The notes: generated by a model from the letters alone, not told the origin. Numbered from the stretch's first letter, positions 32,452 to 42,138 are shown. The stretch: 64,000 nt of DNA from Candidatus Aegiribacteria sp. (GCA_030594645.1 JAUVEU010000001.1:17405-81404); one strand, 5' to 3'. Made by a program: numbers and translations.

Positions 32452-34712
32452 AGCACTTCGACGCTGAACTTCATGTAAAGGGTACTTCATTGTTCATGGA
32501 TGATTTTCCGGCACAGGAGAATCTTCTTTACGCTGCTGTACTCGTTTCTCCGGCATCGCATGGTGAAATTGTTTCAATCGAGATTGAGAAAGCAGAAGCA
32601 ATTCAGGGTGTAAAAACGATCATCACTGCAAAGGACATCCCCGGTGAAAACCAGATAGGCAATATCATCATGGACGAACCCCTTCTTGCAGAAGACAGGG
32701 TTCATTTCATAGGTGAGCCGATAGCGGTAGTACTTGCTGACAACCCGCAAACTGCCCGAAACGCTGTAAAAGCAATAAACCTTGAAATCCATGAACTGCC
32801 CCACGTTACCGACCCGAGGGAGGCTTTTGCGAAAGGGATGCTCATCTCCCCTCCAAGGACTTTCTCTCTGGGTGACACATCAATTGCATGGGACAGATGC
32901 GATGTTGTGGTAGAAGGCAGAGCGGATTCAGGCGGACAGGAGCATGTATACCTTGAAACACAGGGTTCTGTTGCCATACCTCTCGAAAATAACTGCATAA
33001 GGATTTACGCCGGAACACAGGGACCGACATTCGTTCAGAAGGTTACCTCACGTGTACTTGGAATTCCAATGCACAAAGTCGAAGTGGATGTAGGCCGACT
33101 CGGGGGAGCATTCGGAGGCAAGGAAGATCAGGCCACTCCCTGGGCCGTTATGGCCGCTCTCGGAGTACAGATCACAAAACAGCCGGTGAAAATCATTCTG
33201 AATCGAAACGAAGATATGACCTGGACAGGCAAACGGCACCCGTATACTTCAGATTTCAAACTGGGACTTTCAAATGACGAGAAAATCCTCGCTTTTGAAG
33301 TAACTTATTATCAAAACGGTGGAGCCGCTTCAGACCTTTCAACAGCGATACTGGAACGTACTCTCTTCCACTCTACAAACGCCTACTACATTCCTAATGT
33401 CAAAGCTACCGGAATCTGCTGCCGAACAAATCTTCCTCCGAATACAGCTTTCAGAGGGTTCGGAGCTCCTCAGGCGATGTTCGTTCTCGAATCTGCGATT
33501 CATAAAGCTGCAATTCTTATGGGAATAGATACTGAACAGATCCAGGAGAAGAACCTTCTCAATCCCGGAGACGGGTTTCCCTACGGAATGATCTTTGAAG
33601 GGGATGAGATCAGACGTTCATGGATGAAACTCAATGAACTGTACAATCCTGTAAAGGTCAGAGAAGAGATAAAGGAGTTCAATTCCGTGAATATCCTGAA
33701 GAAAAAGGGCATATCCTTTATGCCCGTATGTTTTGGAATCTCTTTTACCAATATATCACTGAACCAGGCAAATGCTCTGGTTCACGTTTACACCGATGGA
33801 AGTGTGGGAGTAAGCACCGGCGCAGTGGAGATGGGACAGGGAGTAAATTCCAAGATAAGGCAGGTTGCCGCGAGAACATTCAGCATCAGCATCGAGAAAG
33901 TAAAGGTAGAATCAACAAACACGACCAGAGCCGCAAATACTTCACCCACGGCGGCAAGCTCTGCAGCGGATATGAATGGAAATGCCGTCAGAATAGCCTG
34001 CAGCAACATTCTGAACCGTCTTCTGACTCTGGCTCGAAAACAGCTTGGCGTTCAGGAGAAGGATCAGGTTGAACTCAGGAATGAAACGGTAACAGTCAAT
34101 GGAATCGGTACCGATCTTCTCTGGGGGAAACTGGTTGGCAAAGCTTACAGAGATCGCATCAGTCTCTCCTCTCAGGCTCACTACGCAACACCGGGACTCT
34201 ATTTTGACAGTTCAGAAGAAAAGGGCAGACCGTTTGCGTATCATGTTACCGGAACAGCGCTGACTGAAGTCACACTGGACAGGCTTAGAGGAACATATTC
34301 GCTGGATTCAGTAAAGATCGTTCATGATTGTGGAACTAGTATCAACCCCCTTGTTGATAGAGGGCAGATAGAGGGTGGTCTGCTTCAGGGCATTGGATGG
34401 GTAACTCTCGAAGAACTGAAATACAGCAGCGAAACACATGAATTGCTTTCAAATTCACTTGCTACCTACAAGATTCCTGACATTTACTTCGCACCCGATG
34501 AAGTACAGATTGAATTTCTTGAGAACCTTTCTGAAAACGGAGGAGTGTTCAACTCAAAAGCTGTTGGAGAACCACCTTTCATGTACGGTATTGGAACGTA
34601 TTTCGCGCTTCTAAACGCTCTTCAAGAATGTAACTCTGAGATCGAACCGGAATACTCAACACCACTGAGCGCTGAAAAAATTCTGATGCTTTTAGAACAG
34701 AGCCCGGACTGA
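32448..34712 (+). CDS. xdhB: Xanthine-dehydrogenase-family molybdenum-binding subunit
   Basis: 754 residues. The family order is complete: the aldehyde-oxidase a/b hammerhead (N-terminal ~110), then YAGTQGPTFVQ, GGAFGGKED, TAFRGFGAPQ, GAVEMGQGVNSKIRQ and, near the end, VGEPPFMYG with the catalytic Glu in GEPP. The cofactor would be molybdopterin with a terminal sulphur. It forms a heterodimer or tetramer with the subunit encoded four bases upstream. No XdhC-type sulphur-inserting chaperone or molybdopterin gene is in the window. Substrate cannot be set by eye. Confidence 0.92.
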   Translation: MKHFDAELHVKGTSLFMDDFPAQENLLYAAVLVSPASHGEIVSIEIEKAEAIQGVKTIITAKDIPGENQIGNIIMDEPLLAEDRVHFIGEPIAVVLADNPQTARNAVKAINLEIHELPHVTDPREAFAKGMLISPPRTFSLGDTSIAWDRCDVVVEGRADSGGQEHVYLETQGSVAIPLENNCIRIYAGTQGPTFVQKVTSRVLGIPMHKVEVDVGRLGGAFGGKEDQATPWAVMAALGVQITKQPVKIILNRNEDMTWTGKRHPYTSDFKLGLSNDEKILAFEVTYYQNGGAASDLSTAILERTLFHSTNAYYIPNVKATGICCRTNLPPNTAFRGFGAPQAMFVLESAIHKAAILMGIDTEQIQEKNLLNPGDGFPYGMIFEGDEIRRSWMKLNELYNPVKVREEIKEFNSVNILKKKGISFMPVCFGISFTNISLNQANALVHVYTDGSVGVSTGAVEMGQGVNSKIRQVAARTFSISIEKVKVESTNTTRAANTSPTAASSAADMNGNAVRIACSNILNRLLTLARKQLGVQEKDQVELRNETVTVNGIGTDLLWGKLVGKAYRDRISLSSQAHYATPGLYFDSSEEKGRPFAYHVTGTALTEVTLDRLRGTYSLDSVKIVHDCGTSINPLVDRGQIEGGLLQGIGWVTLEELKYSSETHELLSNSLATYKIPDIYFAPDEVQIEFLENLSENGGVFNSKAVGEPPFMYGIGTYFALLNALQECNSEIEPEYSTPLSAEKILMLLEQSPD

Positions 34713-34717
34713 AGAAG

Positions 34718-35212
34718 TTGAAAATGAAAATCAGATACAGTCGGTCCGATATCATTCGAGGTCTTCTGATCTATTCAGCCGGCGATACCATTGCCTCTCT
34801 TTTGCTTTCGGAGTTCTCCATCTGGAGGCTCTTTGGAATGATGCTGATCGGCGGGACAGTTTACGCGTTCGAGATACCAAACTACTTCAGATGGATTGAT
34901 TCCAGAACAGGTAGTTTGAAAGGAATACATGCATCTCTGTTCAGAACTGGACTTGCTGTTCTTTACTTCAACCCGCTCTGGATAGCCCGTCATCTGCTTT
35001 TCATCCAGGTTTTCTCAGGGAACTGGGGCAGTATCAGTTTCAATCTTCTCAAACTTGGCCTGTACTCTTTTCTTGTAAACATCCCGATCGCGTTCATGGC
35101 TAACTACGCAATTCAGAACAGGATTTCTCTGAAATGGAGATTTTTAGCCAGTGCTGTGTTCTCGTCTCTGATGGCTGTCTATTACGCACTCAGCAAGGTG
35201 CTTTTCGGATAA
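34718..35212 (+). CDS. Small integral membrane protein after the xdh genes
   Basis: 164 residues starting five bases after the xdhB stop, so probably the same operon. It has about four membrane helices. AGDTIASLLLSEFSIWRLFGMM and FEIPNYFRWID resemble the start of Mpv17/PMP22 proteins (GD..AQ, RxxRM, GP..HxWYxxL), and MANYAIQNRISLKWRF is similar to the end of that family, but the match is weak. The role and any link to purine metabolism are unknown. Confidence 0.7.
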   Translation: MKMKIRYSRSDIIRGLLIYSAGDTIASLLLSEFSIWRLFGMMLIGGTVYAFEIPNYFRWIDSRTGSLKGIHASLFRTGLAVLYFNPLWIARHLLFIQVFSGNWGSISFNLLKLGLYSFLVNIPIAFMANYAIQNRISLKWRFLASAVFSSLMAVYYALSKVLFG

Positions 35213-35279
35213 ACTCATGATAATCGCAGATGGAATTTATTACGAATGGATCTGTAATACATAAAAGAAAGGAAAAGCC

Positions 35280-36413
35280 ATGTCCGGAAAAATGATCACC
35301 CTTCTATTACTGATGACAGTTATTTCCCCCCTTACCGTTAACGCTGAGCCATGGTTCGAAGACCTGGAGGAGTCAATTAGCGATCTCCCATGGATCTACG
35401 AAGCAACCATTTTAAGTATTGATAACAGTTCAATCACCGTTATCGTGAAGATCGTTTTCCTTGGAGATGTACTTGCCGGTGATACCCTAACTGTCGATTT
35501 CTGGGAGATGGGCATGGCCTATGACCTGATCGAAGGGAAAGAAATCCTCCTTATTCCCGACAGCAGCGGGGACCTGCAGATTGCGGGATTTCCAGGCAAC
35601 GGTTTCTATTTACTCAAAGGGTATTACGATTTCAATGCTTTTATGCTTGAGCCTGGCGTTTTGAGCAGAGATGAGCTTAGAACGCTCTGTTCCGGCGAAT
35701 CTTTGAATGAAAGAATAGTAGAGATTGATATCTGGTTCGCGGGAGTCAGCCAATTCCTCGATGCCAGAGCTACTGAAACTGAAGAGGGCTGGCACATCGA
35801 ATCACATTCTCCGCTTCTGCATAAACTTGATCTTTCAAAATGGCAGCTGCGACTCGGAGGAATGGACAACCAGCTGCTTGAACCATCTGTATACATTACA
35901 ATCCCGGTTGATAGTGGAAGCGATCTGATTCTTTCGGGAAGGGTTATGTACTGTTCTGATAACGTTTACAGATGCACAGTATATCCTACAGCTCCGGTGA
36001 TCAGAACTATTGATGCTCTGTCACTCTACCTGTCAGATGGAATCCTTCCGGAACCACCTGTGATTGATGTTGAAATAATCGGAGCGGATCCAGTGGATCT
36101 TGGCCTTCCTGAAGAACCTTTTCTGACAACTGATGAATGGGGTAATCTGATGCTCAGCGGTGAGAATGGACTTCTTCCGATAAACTCAATCTGCATAATG
36201 GACCCAAGTAAGAGACCAACCATAGGATTCGGCTGTATAGAAGACAACACTGTTTCTGTATTTCTTGACTTCGGTGAGGTGCCAGAAGGCCTTTCAGGTC
36301 ATCTTGCTACAGATATCATCGATATGCTTGAAAAGGGAGTAGTTGAAGGCAATATCGGTATCGATTATTCACTGAATATCGCACGGTTCAAACTACATAT
36401 CAGGAGACAGTAA
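35280..36413 (+). CDS. Secreted hypothetical protein
   Basis: 377 residues preceded by AAAGGAAAAG. Signal peptide (MSGKMITLLLLMTVISPLTVNA), then a mostly beta domain (YEATILSIDNSSITVIVKIVFLGDVLAGDTLTVDFWE) resembling metallo-inhibitor or OB-type folds, and a C-terminal acidic part with many Pro. No catalytic motif is seen. It is the last plus-strand gene after the xdh genes, 67 bases downstream of the membrane protein. It could be part of the same transcript. Confidence 0.7.
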   Translation: MSGKMITLLLLMTVISPLTVNAEPWFEDLEESISDLPWIYEATILSIDNSSITVIVKIVFLGDVLAGDTLTVDFWEMGMAYDLIEGKEILLIPDSSGDLQIAGFPGNGFYLLKGYYDFNAFMLEPGVLSRDELRTLCSGESLNERIVEIDIWFAGVSQFLDARATETEEGWHIESHSPLLHKLDLSKWQLRLGGMDNQLLEPSVYITIPVDSGSDLILSGRVMYCSDNVYRCTVYPTAPVIRTIDALSLYLSDGILPEPPVIDVEIIGADPVDLGLPEEPFLTTDEWGNLMLSGENGLLPINSICIMDPSKRPTIGFGCIEDNTVSVFLDFGEVPEGLSGHLATDIIDMLEKGVVEGNIGIDYSLNIARFKLHIRRQ

Positions 36414-36436
36414 TCCTCAGCATCCTCATAATCATT

Positions 36437-36724
36437 GTTGAACTTGAATGGTTTACGCGGCCAGTCAGCAAGGAATTCGCAAGAGAACAGATTGAGGGAT
36501 ATTTCGGCAGAAATAGCATTGATGACGATGATTGCCTGCAGATATGTATCTATCTGATGATGCGCATCCTGTCTACCATTGGCTGGACATTGAAATTTCA
36601 TCCGCATACTATGACATATATTGAAAACAGGATATACTCAATACTTGATTATTATGAGTATTTTGAAAAAATCAATCCGGACTGGGCAAATAGCAAGACG
36701 GATGCAGTCACAGCAAACAGCTGA
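36437..36724 (+). pseudogene. Open reading frame without a start codon (gene remnant?)
   Basis: The frame is open for about 95 codons and reads like real protein (WFTRPVSKEFAREQIEGYF, then CLQICIYLMMRILSTIGW, then YIENRIYSILDYYEYFEK), ending at TGA 36722-36724. No ATG, GTG or TTG in this frame comes with a ribosome binding site at the beginning; the first ATG is mid-way (LMM). It could be a decayed gene or a small protein starting inside the previous one. Evidence is thin. Confidence 0.25.
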
Positions 36725-36793
36725 ACCTTATTCGCGGCATTAGGTTGTTCAAATATATCAGATTAGTCTAGAATGAGTGGAGGAGTGAGCAGG

Positions 36794-37231
36794 ATGAAGA
36801 AAATCAGTATAATCATCTGCGATCGTTACCATACATGTGCAGGAGGGAAGTGCCTGCGGGCTTTGCGAAACCGGGAGGGGGCCTTTGCTCTGTACAAGGA
36901 TGAGGAAGTTGAGATGGTAGGCTACACCACCTGCGGAGGTTGTCCCGGCGGCAACGTAGAGTACGCTCCAGCTGAAATGAAAAAGAATGGTACGGATGTC
37001 ATCCATTTAGCTACGGGCTTAGTGGTCGGCTACCCACCTTGCCCCCGCCTGCAGGCTTTCTGTGAATTTATTCCCGCTAAATATAACCTGGATGTGATTG
37101 TGGGCACTCATCCAATCCCACAAAACTATTTCCTGATTCACCAGGGTTTAGGTACCTGGCAGTCAACCAGATGGCAAGAACGTATTCAGCGCGTCCTGAC
37201 AGATGAAGAAACACGTTTGGCATACGATTGA
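36794..37231 (+). CDS. CGGC-domain protein
   Basis: 145 residues from ATG at 36794, chosen for GGAGGAG eight bases before it; the in-frame ATG at 36773 overlaps that site. It has the CGGC family layout: ICDRYHTCAGGKCLRAL with two Cys, then TTCGGCPGGNVEYAP containing the name-giving Cys-Gly-Gly-Cys, then HLATGLVVGYPPCPRL. The Cys pattern suggests metal or redox chemistry. The family is uncharacterised and occurs mainly in anaerobes. It stands alone here, convergent with the channel gene. Confidence 0.85.
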   Translation: MKKISIIICDRYHTCAGGKCLRALRNREGAFALYKDEEVEMVGYTTCGGCPGGNVEYAPAEMKKNGTDVIHLATGLVVGYPPCPRLQAFCEFIPAKYNLDVIVGTHPIPQNYFLIHQGLGTWQSTRWQERIQRVLTDEETRLAYD

Positions 37232-37263
37232 CGAGATAAGTTGCAAAAACTGTGTGATAACTT

Positions 37264-38769
37264 CTATCTTATCCCGAAGAAATCCCTTATTCGACCAAGG
37301 ATGTGCTCCTTTTGAACAGGCTGTTTCTTTTCCTGTTCTTCGATTGACCTGTTCACAGCTCTGCTTGAAAGGTCCTCCAGTCGCTTTTCCAGCATCTCAG
37401 AGAGCGGTTCCAGGATCGAGGGTTCCGTTTCCAGCAGGTTTGCCAGGCCTTCTTTTTTAACAACGATTACTTCAGTTTCGGCCAACGTGCAGACCGATGC
37501 GGATCGCGGTTCACCTGTCAGGAGGCTCATTTCACCGAAATAGTCTCTATCATGGAGATCTGCCAGATGAGTTTTTCTACCGGAGCTATCAGAAACGTAA
37601 ACCTCTACCCTGCCATTCGAAATAATCAGCAGCGAATCACCTGAATCCCCCTGGTGAACAAGTATTTCTCCCTTTGAATAGAGATGTTTGGAGGAACTCT
37701 CGGCAAGTTTCAGGATCTGTTCGTCGTTAAGCATTTTAAAGAGTTCCACTTTTTTGAGCTCATTCAGCATTTCTGTTTTGAGCAGTTCGTTGATTCTGAA
37801 ATCGTGGTCCTCAGAGACAGTTCTGAGTGTCACATCCCTTATCGGGAACGGAATTGAAAGTCCGGCCCTTCGAAGGCTGTACCAGATATGTGTTCTGATG
37901 TCGTTTTCAATTTCAAGTTTTCTGTGAAACTCCGTAATCCAGAAACGTACATCATAATTGATAGTGTAATCATCAAATTTGTTAAGGAGTATTTTGGGAA
38001 GAGGTTTCGACAGAACTCCATCGGTTCTGGCAAATATCCCTGAAATCACTTTCCTTACTTGCCCAGGTGAGTGATCGTAAGCCATTCCGACCTCTATCCT
38101 GCACATGTGCTGTCTGTTCGGATGGGAGTAGTTGGTCACGATATCCTTGGAAACAGTAGCATTTGGAATGGTAACATGATCTCCGGCTCTTGTTCTGATG
38201 GTAAGAGTTCGCCAGTTCATCTGTACGACTATACCCTCTTCTTCACCGACACCTATCCATTCACCAACTTTGTATGGTCTCTCCATCTGCAGGGCCAGAC
38301 CCGCAAATAGATTGCCAAGTATGTCCTGAAGAGAAAGTCCTATAACTGCGGAAAGAACAGTTGATGTAACCAGGAACGCGGTGAGTTTGACTCCGAATAT
38401 TCCGTTTAGAATGGCTACTGCGACGATAGCCAGAACGATGAAATTGATCATGTCGATTATCAGTCTCGGTATGTGAATATCACCCTGCTTTTTCAGAAGA
38501 TAATCCCACAGAAGCAGGTTCAGAACCTGCAGAATCGTGTTGGCACCGAGCATGATTGTTGCAGCGAGAGCTATTCTGGAAAAGGTTGATTCTCCAGGCA
38601 CTCCGAACATCTTCATCACAAGGTATGACGCGCCTGCGATACCAGCCAGAAGAATCCAGAGCTTCAGCTTGCTCCCCGGTGAATGTTTTCTGATTATCCA
38701 GAGAATGAGCCCTACTGCAAGACCAAGAGCAACAGCCTCAATACCGTACACAATCATCTGCTGACTCAA
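37264..38769 (-). CDS. MscS-family channel with C-terminal cNMP-binding domain (bCNG type)
   Basis: 501 residues. About five or six helices (residues 5-165), then the MscS pore and beta domain (TVLSAVIGLSLQDILGNLFAGLAL, NWRTLTIRTRAGDHVTIPNATVS) and an MscS C-terminal region. Residues ~350-470 are a cNMP-binding domain with DYFGEMSLLTGEPRSASV, the phosphate-binding cassette including the Glu and Arg-Ser. This is the bacterial cyclic-nucleotide-gated (bCNG) branch, whose gating is by ligand rather than tension. The predicted start is TTG, with GGGAGG seven bases before; ATG at 38757 is the alternative. Confidence 0.9.
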   Translation of the reverse strand: MSQQMIVYGIEAVALGLAVGLILWIIRKHSPGSKLKLWILLAGIAGASYLVMKMFGVPGESTFSRIALAATIMLGANTILQVLNLLLWDYLLKKQGDIHIPRLIIDMINFIVLAIVAVAILNGIFGVKLTAFLVTSTVLSAVIGLSLQDILGNLFAGLALQMERPYKVGEWIGVGEEEGIVVQMNWRTLTIRTRAGDHVTIPNATVSKDIVTNYSHPNRQHMCRIEVGMAYDHSPGQVRKVISGIFARTDGVLSKPLPKILLNKFDDYTINYDVRFWITEFHRKLEIENDIRTHIWYSLRRAGLSIPFPIRDVTLRTVSEDHDFRINELLKTEMLNELKKVELFKMLNDEQILKLAESSSKHLYSKGEILVHQGDSGDSLLIISNGRVEVYVSDSSGRKTHLADLHDRDYFGEMSLLTGEPRSASVCTLAETEVIVVKKEGLANLLETEPSILEPLSEMLEKRLEDLSSRAVNRSIEEQEKKQPVQKEHILGRIRDFFGIR

Positions 38770-39053
38770 GAATCAACCTCCCGGAGTTTAGATATCAATA
38801 GTATACAATAACAGGAGCAGACCGGGTATGAGGATACCTGTATTCATATCGCGAATGCCTTATGTGAAGAATTTGACCTATGAACTAAAGTTGACCTGTT
38901 CTTTCAATGAGACTATCAATGCTTATACAGATGAAATGAAACCTGATTAATCCTGTTTTCTGTTTGCTGAAGCGGGATAGTGAGCTGGAATAAATATCGC
39001 TGCGAAATGTATCAAAAACAGGATAATGAGTCTCTCTTCAATTGGAGGATCGA

Positions 39054-39980
39054 ATGCTACCCCTGATGTTTGCAGCACTGGTCGACACAATTATTGCTCC
39101 CCCGGCTGACTTGAATACAATCTATGTTCATGAATGGGGAGCAATAACTTTTTCTGAAGAAGTAATAATCGGAGCAGTTCCAACATCGGATCCTTTTGAG
39201 AGTTTCACAACTCACAATGAATGGGACGAACCAGTGGCCAGAGCCCCCGTTGTCTACTTTTACGGTGCTCCCTTCAAAGGTACTTTCACTGTCACGGTTC
39301 CATCCGGAGTATTTATCGAAACCTGGCCTGTCCCGGAGGAATTGATTCTTATCGCTCCCCTGCAGTTATCTAACTCTTCCAGAGCGGTGTGGAACATCTC
39401 CGGTACTTCGTGGGGGGAACCCGGCACAATTGACATTCCAGCTGAAAGGGATGAGTTAAGTTTTACACCCGATATCATTGATGTCTGGAGATGGCCTCCA
39501 TCGTTTCTGCTGGAGTTCAATAATGGAGTCCGCGAAAAATTTATCTATTACGAGTGTGCTCTGACACCACAGAGTAATGACGACTTCTATCCGGCAATAC
39601 TAACAGATGAAGGGACCATACTTGATCCTGAATATCATGGTGAACTGATAAGGTTCATCAAGCTGGATGGAAAAGTAGTCATCAATCCAATTGCCGGAAG
39701 ATACGGAATACGTCGCGAATTACAGCAGGCAACCGAATATGGAGATATCTTTGAAACCCTCTGTTCCTGGGCTGGTGGAACAATGAAATCAGATGAGATA
39801 AATGCCATGTGGACTACATGGGAAGACTGGATCTACGATGGTTCCTGGAGCGGTAATACTCTCCTTGTATTCCCACTGCCTGAGGAAACCATTGAGAAAA
39901 TGAGCAGCATAACACTGGAAACCTCAGAGGAACATGAAATAGAATACAGCCGATTCTATGTGGGGATACTGTCAATCTGA
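39054..39980 (+). CDS. Secreted hypothetical protein of the VHEWG type
   Basis: 308 residues from ATG at 39054, preceded by GGAGGA (39044-39049); a TTG at 39042 overlaps it. The N-terminus (LPLMFAALVDTIIAPPA) may be a short signal, followed by YVHEWGAITFSEEV, a motif I recall from uncharacterised exported proteins of environmental bacteria. The rest is beta-rich (YFYGAPFKGTFTVTVPSGV, TWPVPEELILIAPLQ). There are few Cys and no clear active site. Function unknown. Confidence 0.68.
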   Translation: MLPLMFAALVDTIIAPPADLNTIYVHEWGAITFSEEVIIGAVPTSDPFESFTTHNEWDEPVARAPVVYFYGAPFKGTFTVTVPSGVFIETWPVPEELILIAPLQLSNSSRAVWNISGTSWGEPGTIDIPAERDELSFTPDIIDVWRWPPSFLLEFNNGVREKFIYYECALTPQSNDDFYPAILTDEGTILDPEYHGELIRFIKLDGKVVINPIAGRYGIRRELQQATEYGDIFETLCSWAGGTMKSDEINAMWTTWEDWIYDGSWSGNTLLVFPLPEETIEKMSSITLETSEEHEIEYSRFYVGILSI

Positions 39981-40033
39981 CATTTTCAGTTGCTCATCCC
40001 GGGCTTTTTCACCGGCTTCTGTATGCAGTTGCG

Positions 40034-40297
40034 CTATTCTCCTTCTGTTTCTGTTTTTACGACGATTGTGCAGTTTGCTACGAGAGCAGCAATCGCTCCG
40101 ATAGCTGCCCAGACCGGGAGTAAAATTACGGCTACAGCGCCCAGGGTCATTGGAACTTCAATCAGAACTTTTCCATCTTCATTCATTATCATGATATGTC
40201 TTACATTACCCTGATGGAGAATCTCCTTTAATTTGTCAATGAGTTCTTTGCCGCAAACATGGAATTCCTTTGTTGTTGTATTCTTTTCTTCCTGCAT
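40034..40297 (-). CDS. DUF4342-domain protein
   Basis: 87 residues. The DUF4342 pattern is present: GKELIDKLKEILHQGNVRHIMI, then GKVLIEVPMTLGAVAVILLPVW and an Ala-rich helix before CTIVVK. The second half is a hydrophobic helix, perhaps buried in a membrane. No known function. It starts two bases after the thiL stop, and mtnP precedes thiL, so all three share a transcript. Confidence 0.85.
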   Translation of the reverse strand: MQEEKNTTTKEFHVCGKELIDKLKEILHQGNVRHIMIMNEDGKVLIEVPMTLGAVAVILLPVWAAIGAIAALVANCTIVVKTETEGE

Positions 40298-40299
40298 TT

Positions 40300-41265
40300 C
40301 TAAACCTCCAGATGATCGTACCCGGTTGTTTCAACGTTTACCTGTTTTCCATCCAATAAAACACTAACTCTCCCCGCACCTTCCTTTGCGAAACCAACTC
40401 TTTTACATCCTCGAGATGTAAACTCACTCTGTTCAGTCGCACCGAAAAGCAGAACGAAATCTTCCCCGGATGCTGCAGCTTCAAGCGGTTTATCTTTCAC
40501 TGAGTTATAGAATATCGATTCATCAATATCAAGAGTTACATCAACTCTGCTCTCACGGGAAAGATGCCAGGCCTCTGAGAAAAGACCATCGGAAATATCA
40601 ATCCCGCAAAGAACTCCTTTTCTCCTCAGTTCTGCGGCAAGCTCAAGCTCAGCCCGCGGAAGCAGAAAGGCTCTCACCTGTTCCAGTCTATCCTCAGAGA
40701 TTTTACCGGAGCGAGGATTCAAATTCTCGCCTTCAAGACCGCCTGCCTTCTCGAGTATTGCAGGAGCATCAAGCGCCCTGCCTATCGGTCCGGAAAGCCA
40801 GAGATTATCACCCGGTCGCAGTGTTGATCTTCTAAGAAGAGTTTGGGAATTACCTCCTTCACCAACTGCGGTAAGTGTGATCCCGAAATTACTCCCCCTG
40901 ATTGTTTCTCCTCCTGCAACAACGCAATCCTCTCTCTCCATCAGTCCTCTGTAGAATCTTTCAAGCCAATCAATCTCCAGACATGGGGGTAATGTGACTG
41001 CGGTAAATATCCACCGGGAACAGGCACCCATGGCTGCGATATCCGATAGTGTCGCTTCAAGCAATCGCCGCCCGAGAACCTCTGGCGGTGCCCACCAGCG
41101 ATAAAAATGGGATCCCTCGAAATAGCTGTCCGTAGTCACAACAGGACACTGGAGGGCTGGAAGAACGCTGCTGTCATCACCGATTAGACTGAGTGACGGA
41201 AAGGTATCCCTCAGCCTTTGTATCAGACCTCTCTCTCCTATATCACCTACAGTTGAACCAGTCAA
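40300..41265 (-). CDS. thiL: Thiamine-monophosphate kinase
   Basis: 321 residues. ThiL motifs: GDDSSVL for ATP and Mg, TTDSYFEGSHF, SDIAAMGACSRW, GGETIRGS and DISDGLFSEAW. It phosphorylates thiamine monophosphate to thiamine diphosphate, the last step of the pathway. Its start lies six bases after the mtnP stop, and DUF4342 follows after two bases, a compact operon. Length is normal. Confidence 0.93.
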   Translation of the reverse strand: MTGSTVGDIGERGLIQRLRDTFPSLSLIGDDSSVLPALQCPVVTTDSYFEGSHFYRWWAPPEVLGRRLLEATLSDIAAMGACSRWIFTAVTLPPCLEIDWLERFYRGLMEREDCVVAGGETIRGSNFGITLTAVGEGGNSQTLLRRSTLRPGDNLWLSGPIGRALDAPAILEKAGGLEGENLNPRSGKISEDRLEQVRAFLLPRAELELAAELRRKGVLCGIDISDGLFSEAWHLSRESRVDVTLDIDESIFYNSVKDKPLEAAASGEDFVLLFGATEQSEFTSRGCKRVGFAKEGAGRVSVLLDGKQVNVETTGYDHLEV

Positions 41266-41271
41266 GAAAAC

Positions 41272-42138
41272 CTATCTCTCAAGAATGACTTTCAGATGCT
41301 CCTTCGCCAGATAACTCCGATTCTCAGGAACTGTAATAATCGAACTCTCAACAGCCTCTGCTCCTCCGTGGCAGTTACATTCCGTATCTTCAGGATCTAT
41401 CTTCTTCAACGCGTTCTCTATCGTTCTCCTTGCCCGAACGGTATTCACCCTGATGTTCGCCATTACAGCTTCGACTGAGACATCTTCCTCTGATTCATGC
41501 CATACATCGTAATCTGTGACCAATCCAAGAATCGAGTAACATATTCCTGCTTCCCTGGCGAGTTTAGCTTCTGGAAGTGCCGTCATGCCTATAATAGCAT
41601 GCCCCTGACGACGGTAAATATCACTCTCTGCCCTTGTGGAGAAAGCAGGCCCTTCCATGCAGACGAGAGTTCCACCTCTATGTATTGTAGCGTCTGCTTC
41701 TTCCGCTGAACAGGCAAGAATCCCGGATAACTTCTGACAGAAGGGGTCACCAAATCCTATGTGAGCAACTAATCCACCGCTGAAGTAAGTCGATCTTCTT
41801 ATTCCTTTTGTTCTGTCGTAAAGTTGATCCGGAATAACAAAGTGTCTGGGGTGATACTCCTCTTGAAGACTTCCAACAGCTGACACTGAGATAATCTTTC
41901 GTACGCCGATATGCTTCATTGCATATATATTTGCCGCGTATGGAACTTCTGAGGGAGATAGTGTATGACCCTCGCCATGTCGTGGAAGAAAAACTAGAGG
42001 GATTCCATCGTATTCGGCCAGAATCAAAGGCGCTGACGGTCTTCCAAAGGGAGTTTCGGTATTCAGTTCTCCTTCGATTTTGACTCCGTCAAATGAATAA
42101 ACTCCGGAGCCTCCTATTATCCCAATGCGTTTTTTCAT
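41272..42138 (-). CDS. mtnP: S-methyl-5'-thioadenosine phosphorylase
   Basis: 288 residues. It has the nucleoside phosphorylase family II pattern: GIIGGSGVY, FLPRHGEGH (phosphate), YAANIYAMKHIGV, ISVSAVGSL, CMEGPAFSTRAES and GMTALPEAKLAREAGICYS, which fits MTAP. It splits methylthioadenosine from polyamine or SAM metabolism into adenine and methylthioribose-1-phosphate. First gene of an operon with thiL; divergent from rlmN. Confidence 0.92.
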   Translation of the reverse strand: MKKRIGIIGGSGVYSFDGVKIEGELNTETPFGRPSAPLILAEYDGIPLVFLPRHGEGHTLSPSEVPYAANIYAMKHIGVRKIISVSAVGSLQEEYHPRHFVIPDQLYDRTKGIRRSTYFSGGLVAHIGFGDPFCQKLSGILACSAEEADATIHRGGTLVCMEGPAFSTRAESDIYRRQGHAIIGMTALPEAKLAREAGICYSILGLVTDYDVWHESEEDVSVEAVMANIRVNTVRARRTIENALKKIDPEDTECNCHGGAEAVESSIITVPENRSYLAKEHLKVILER

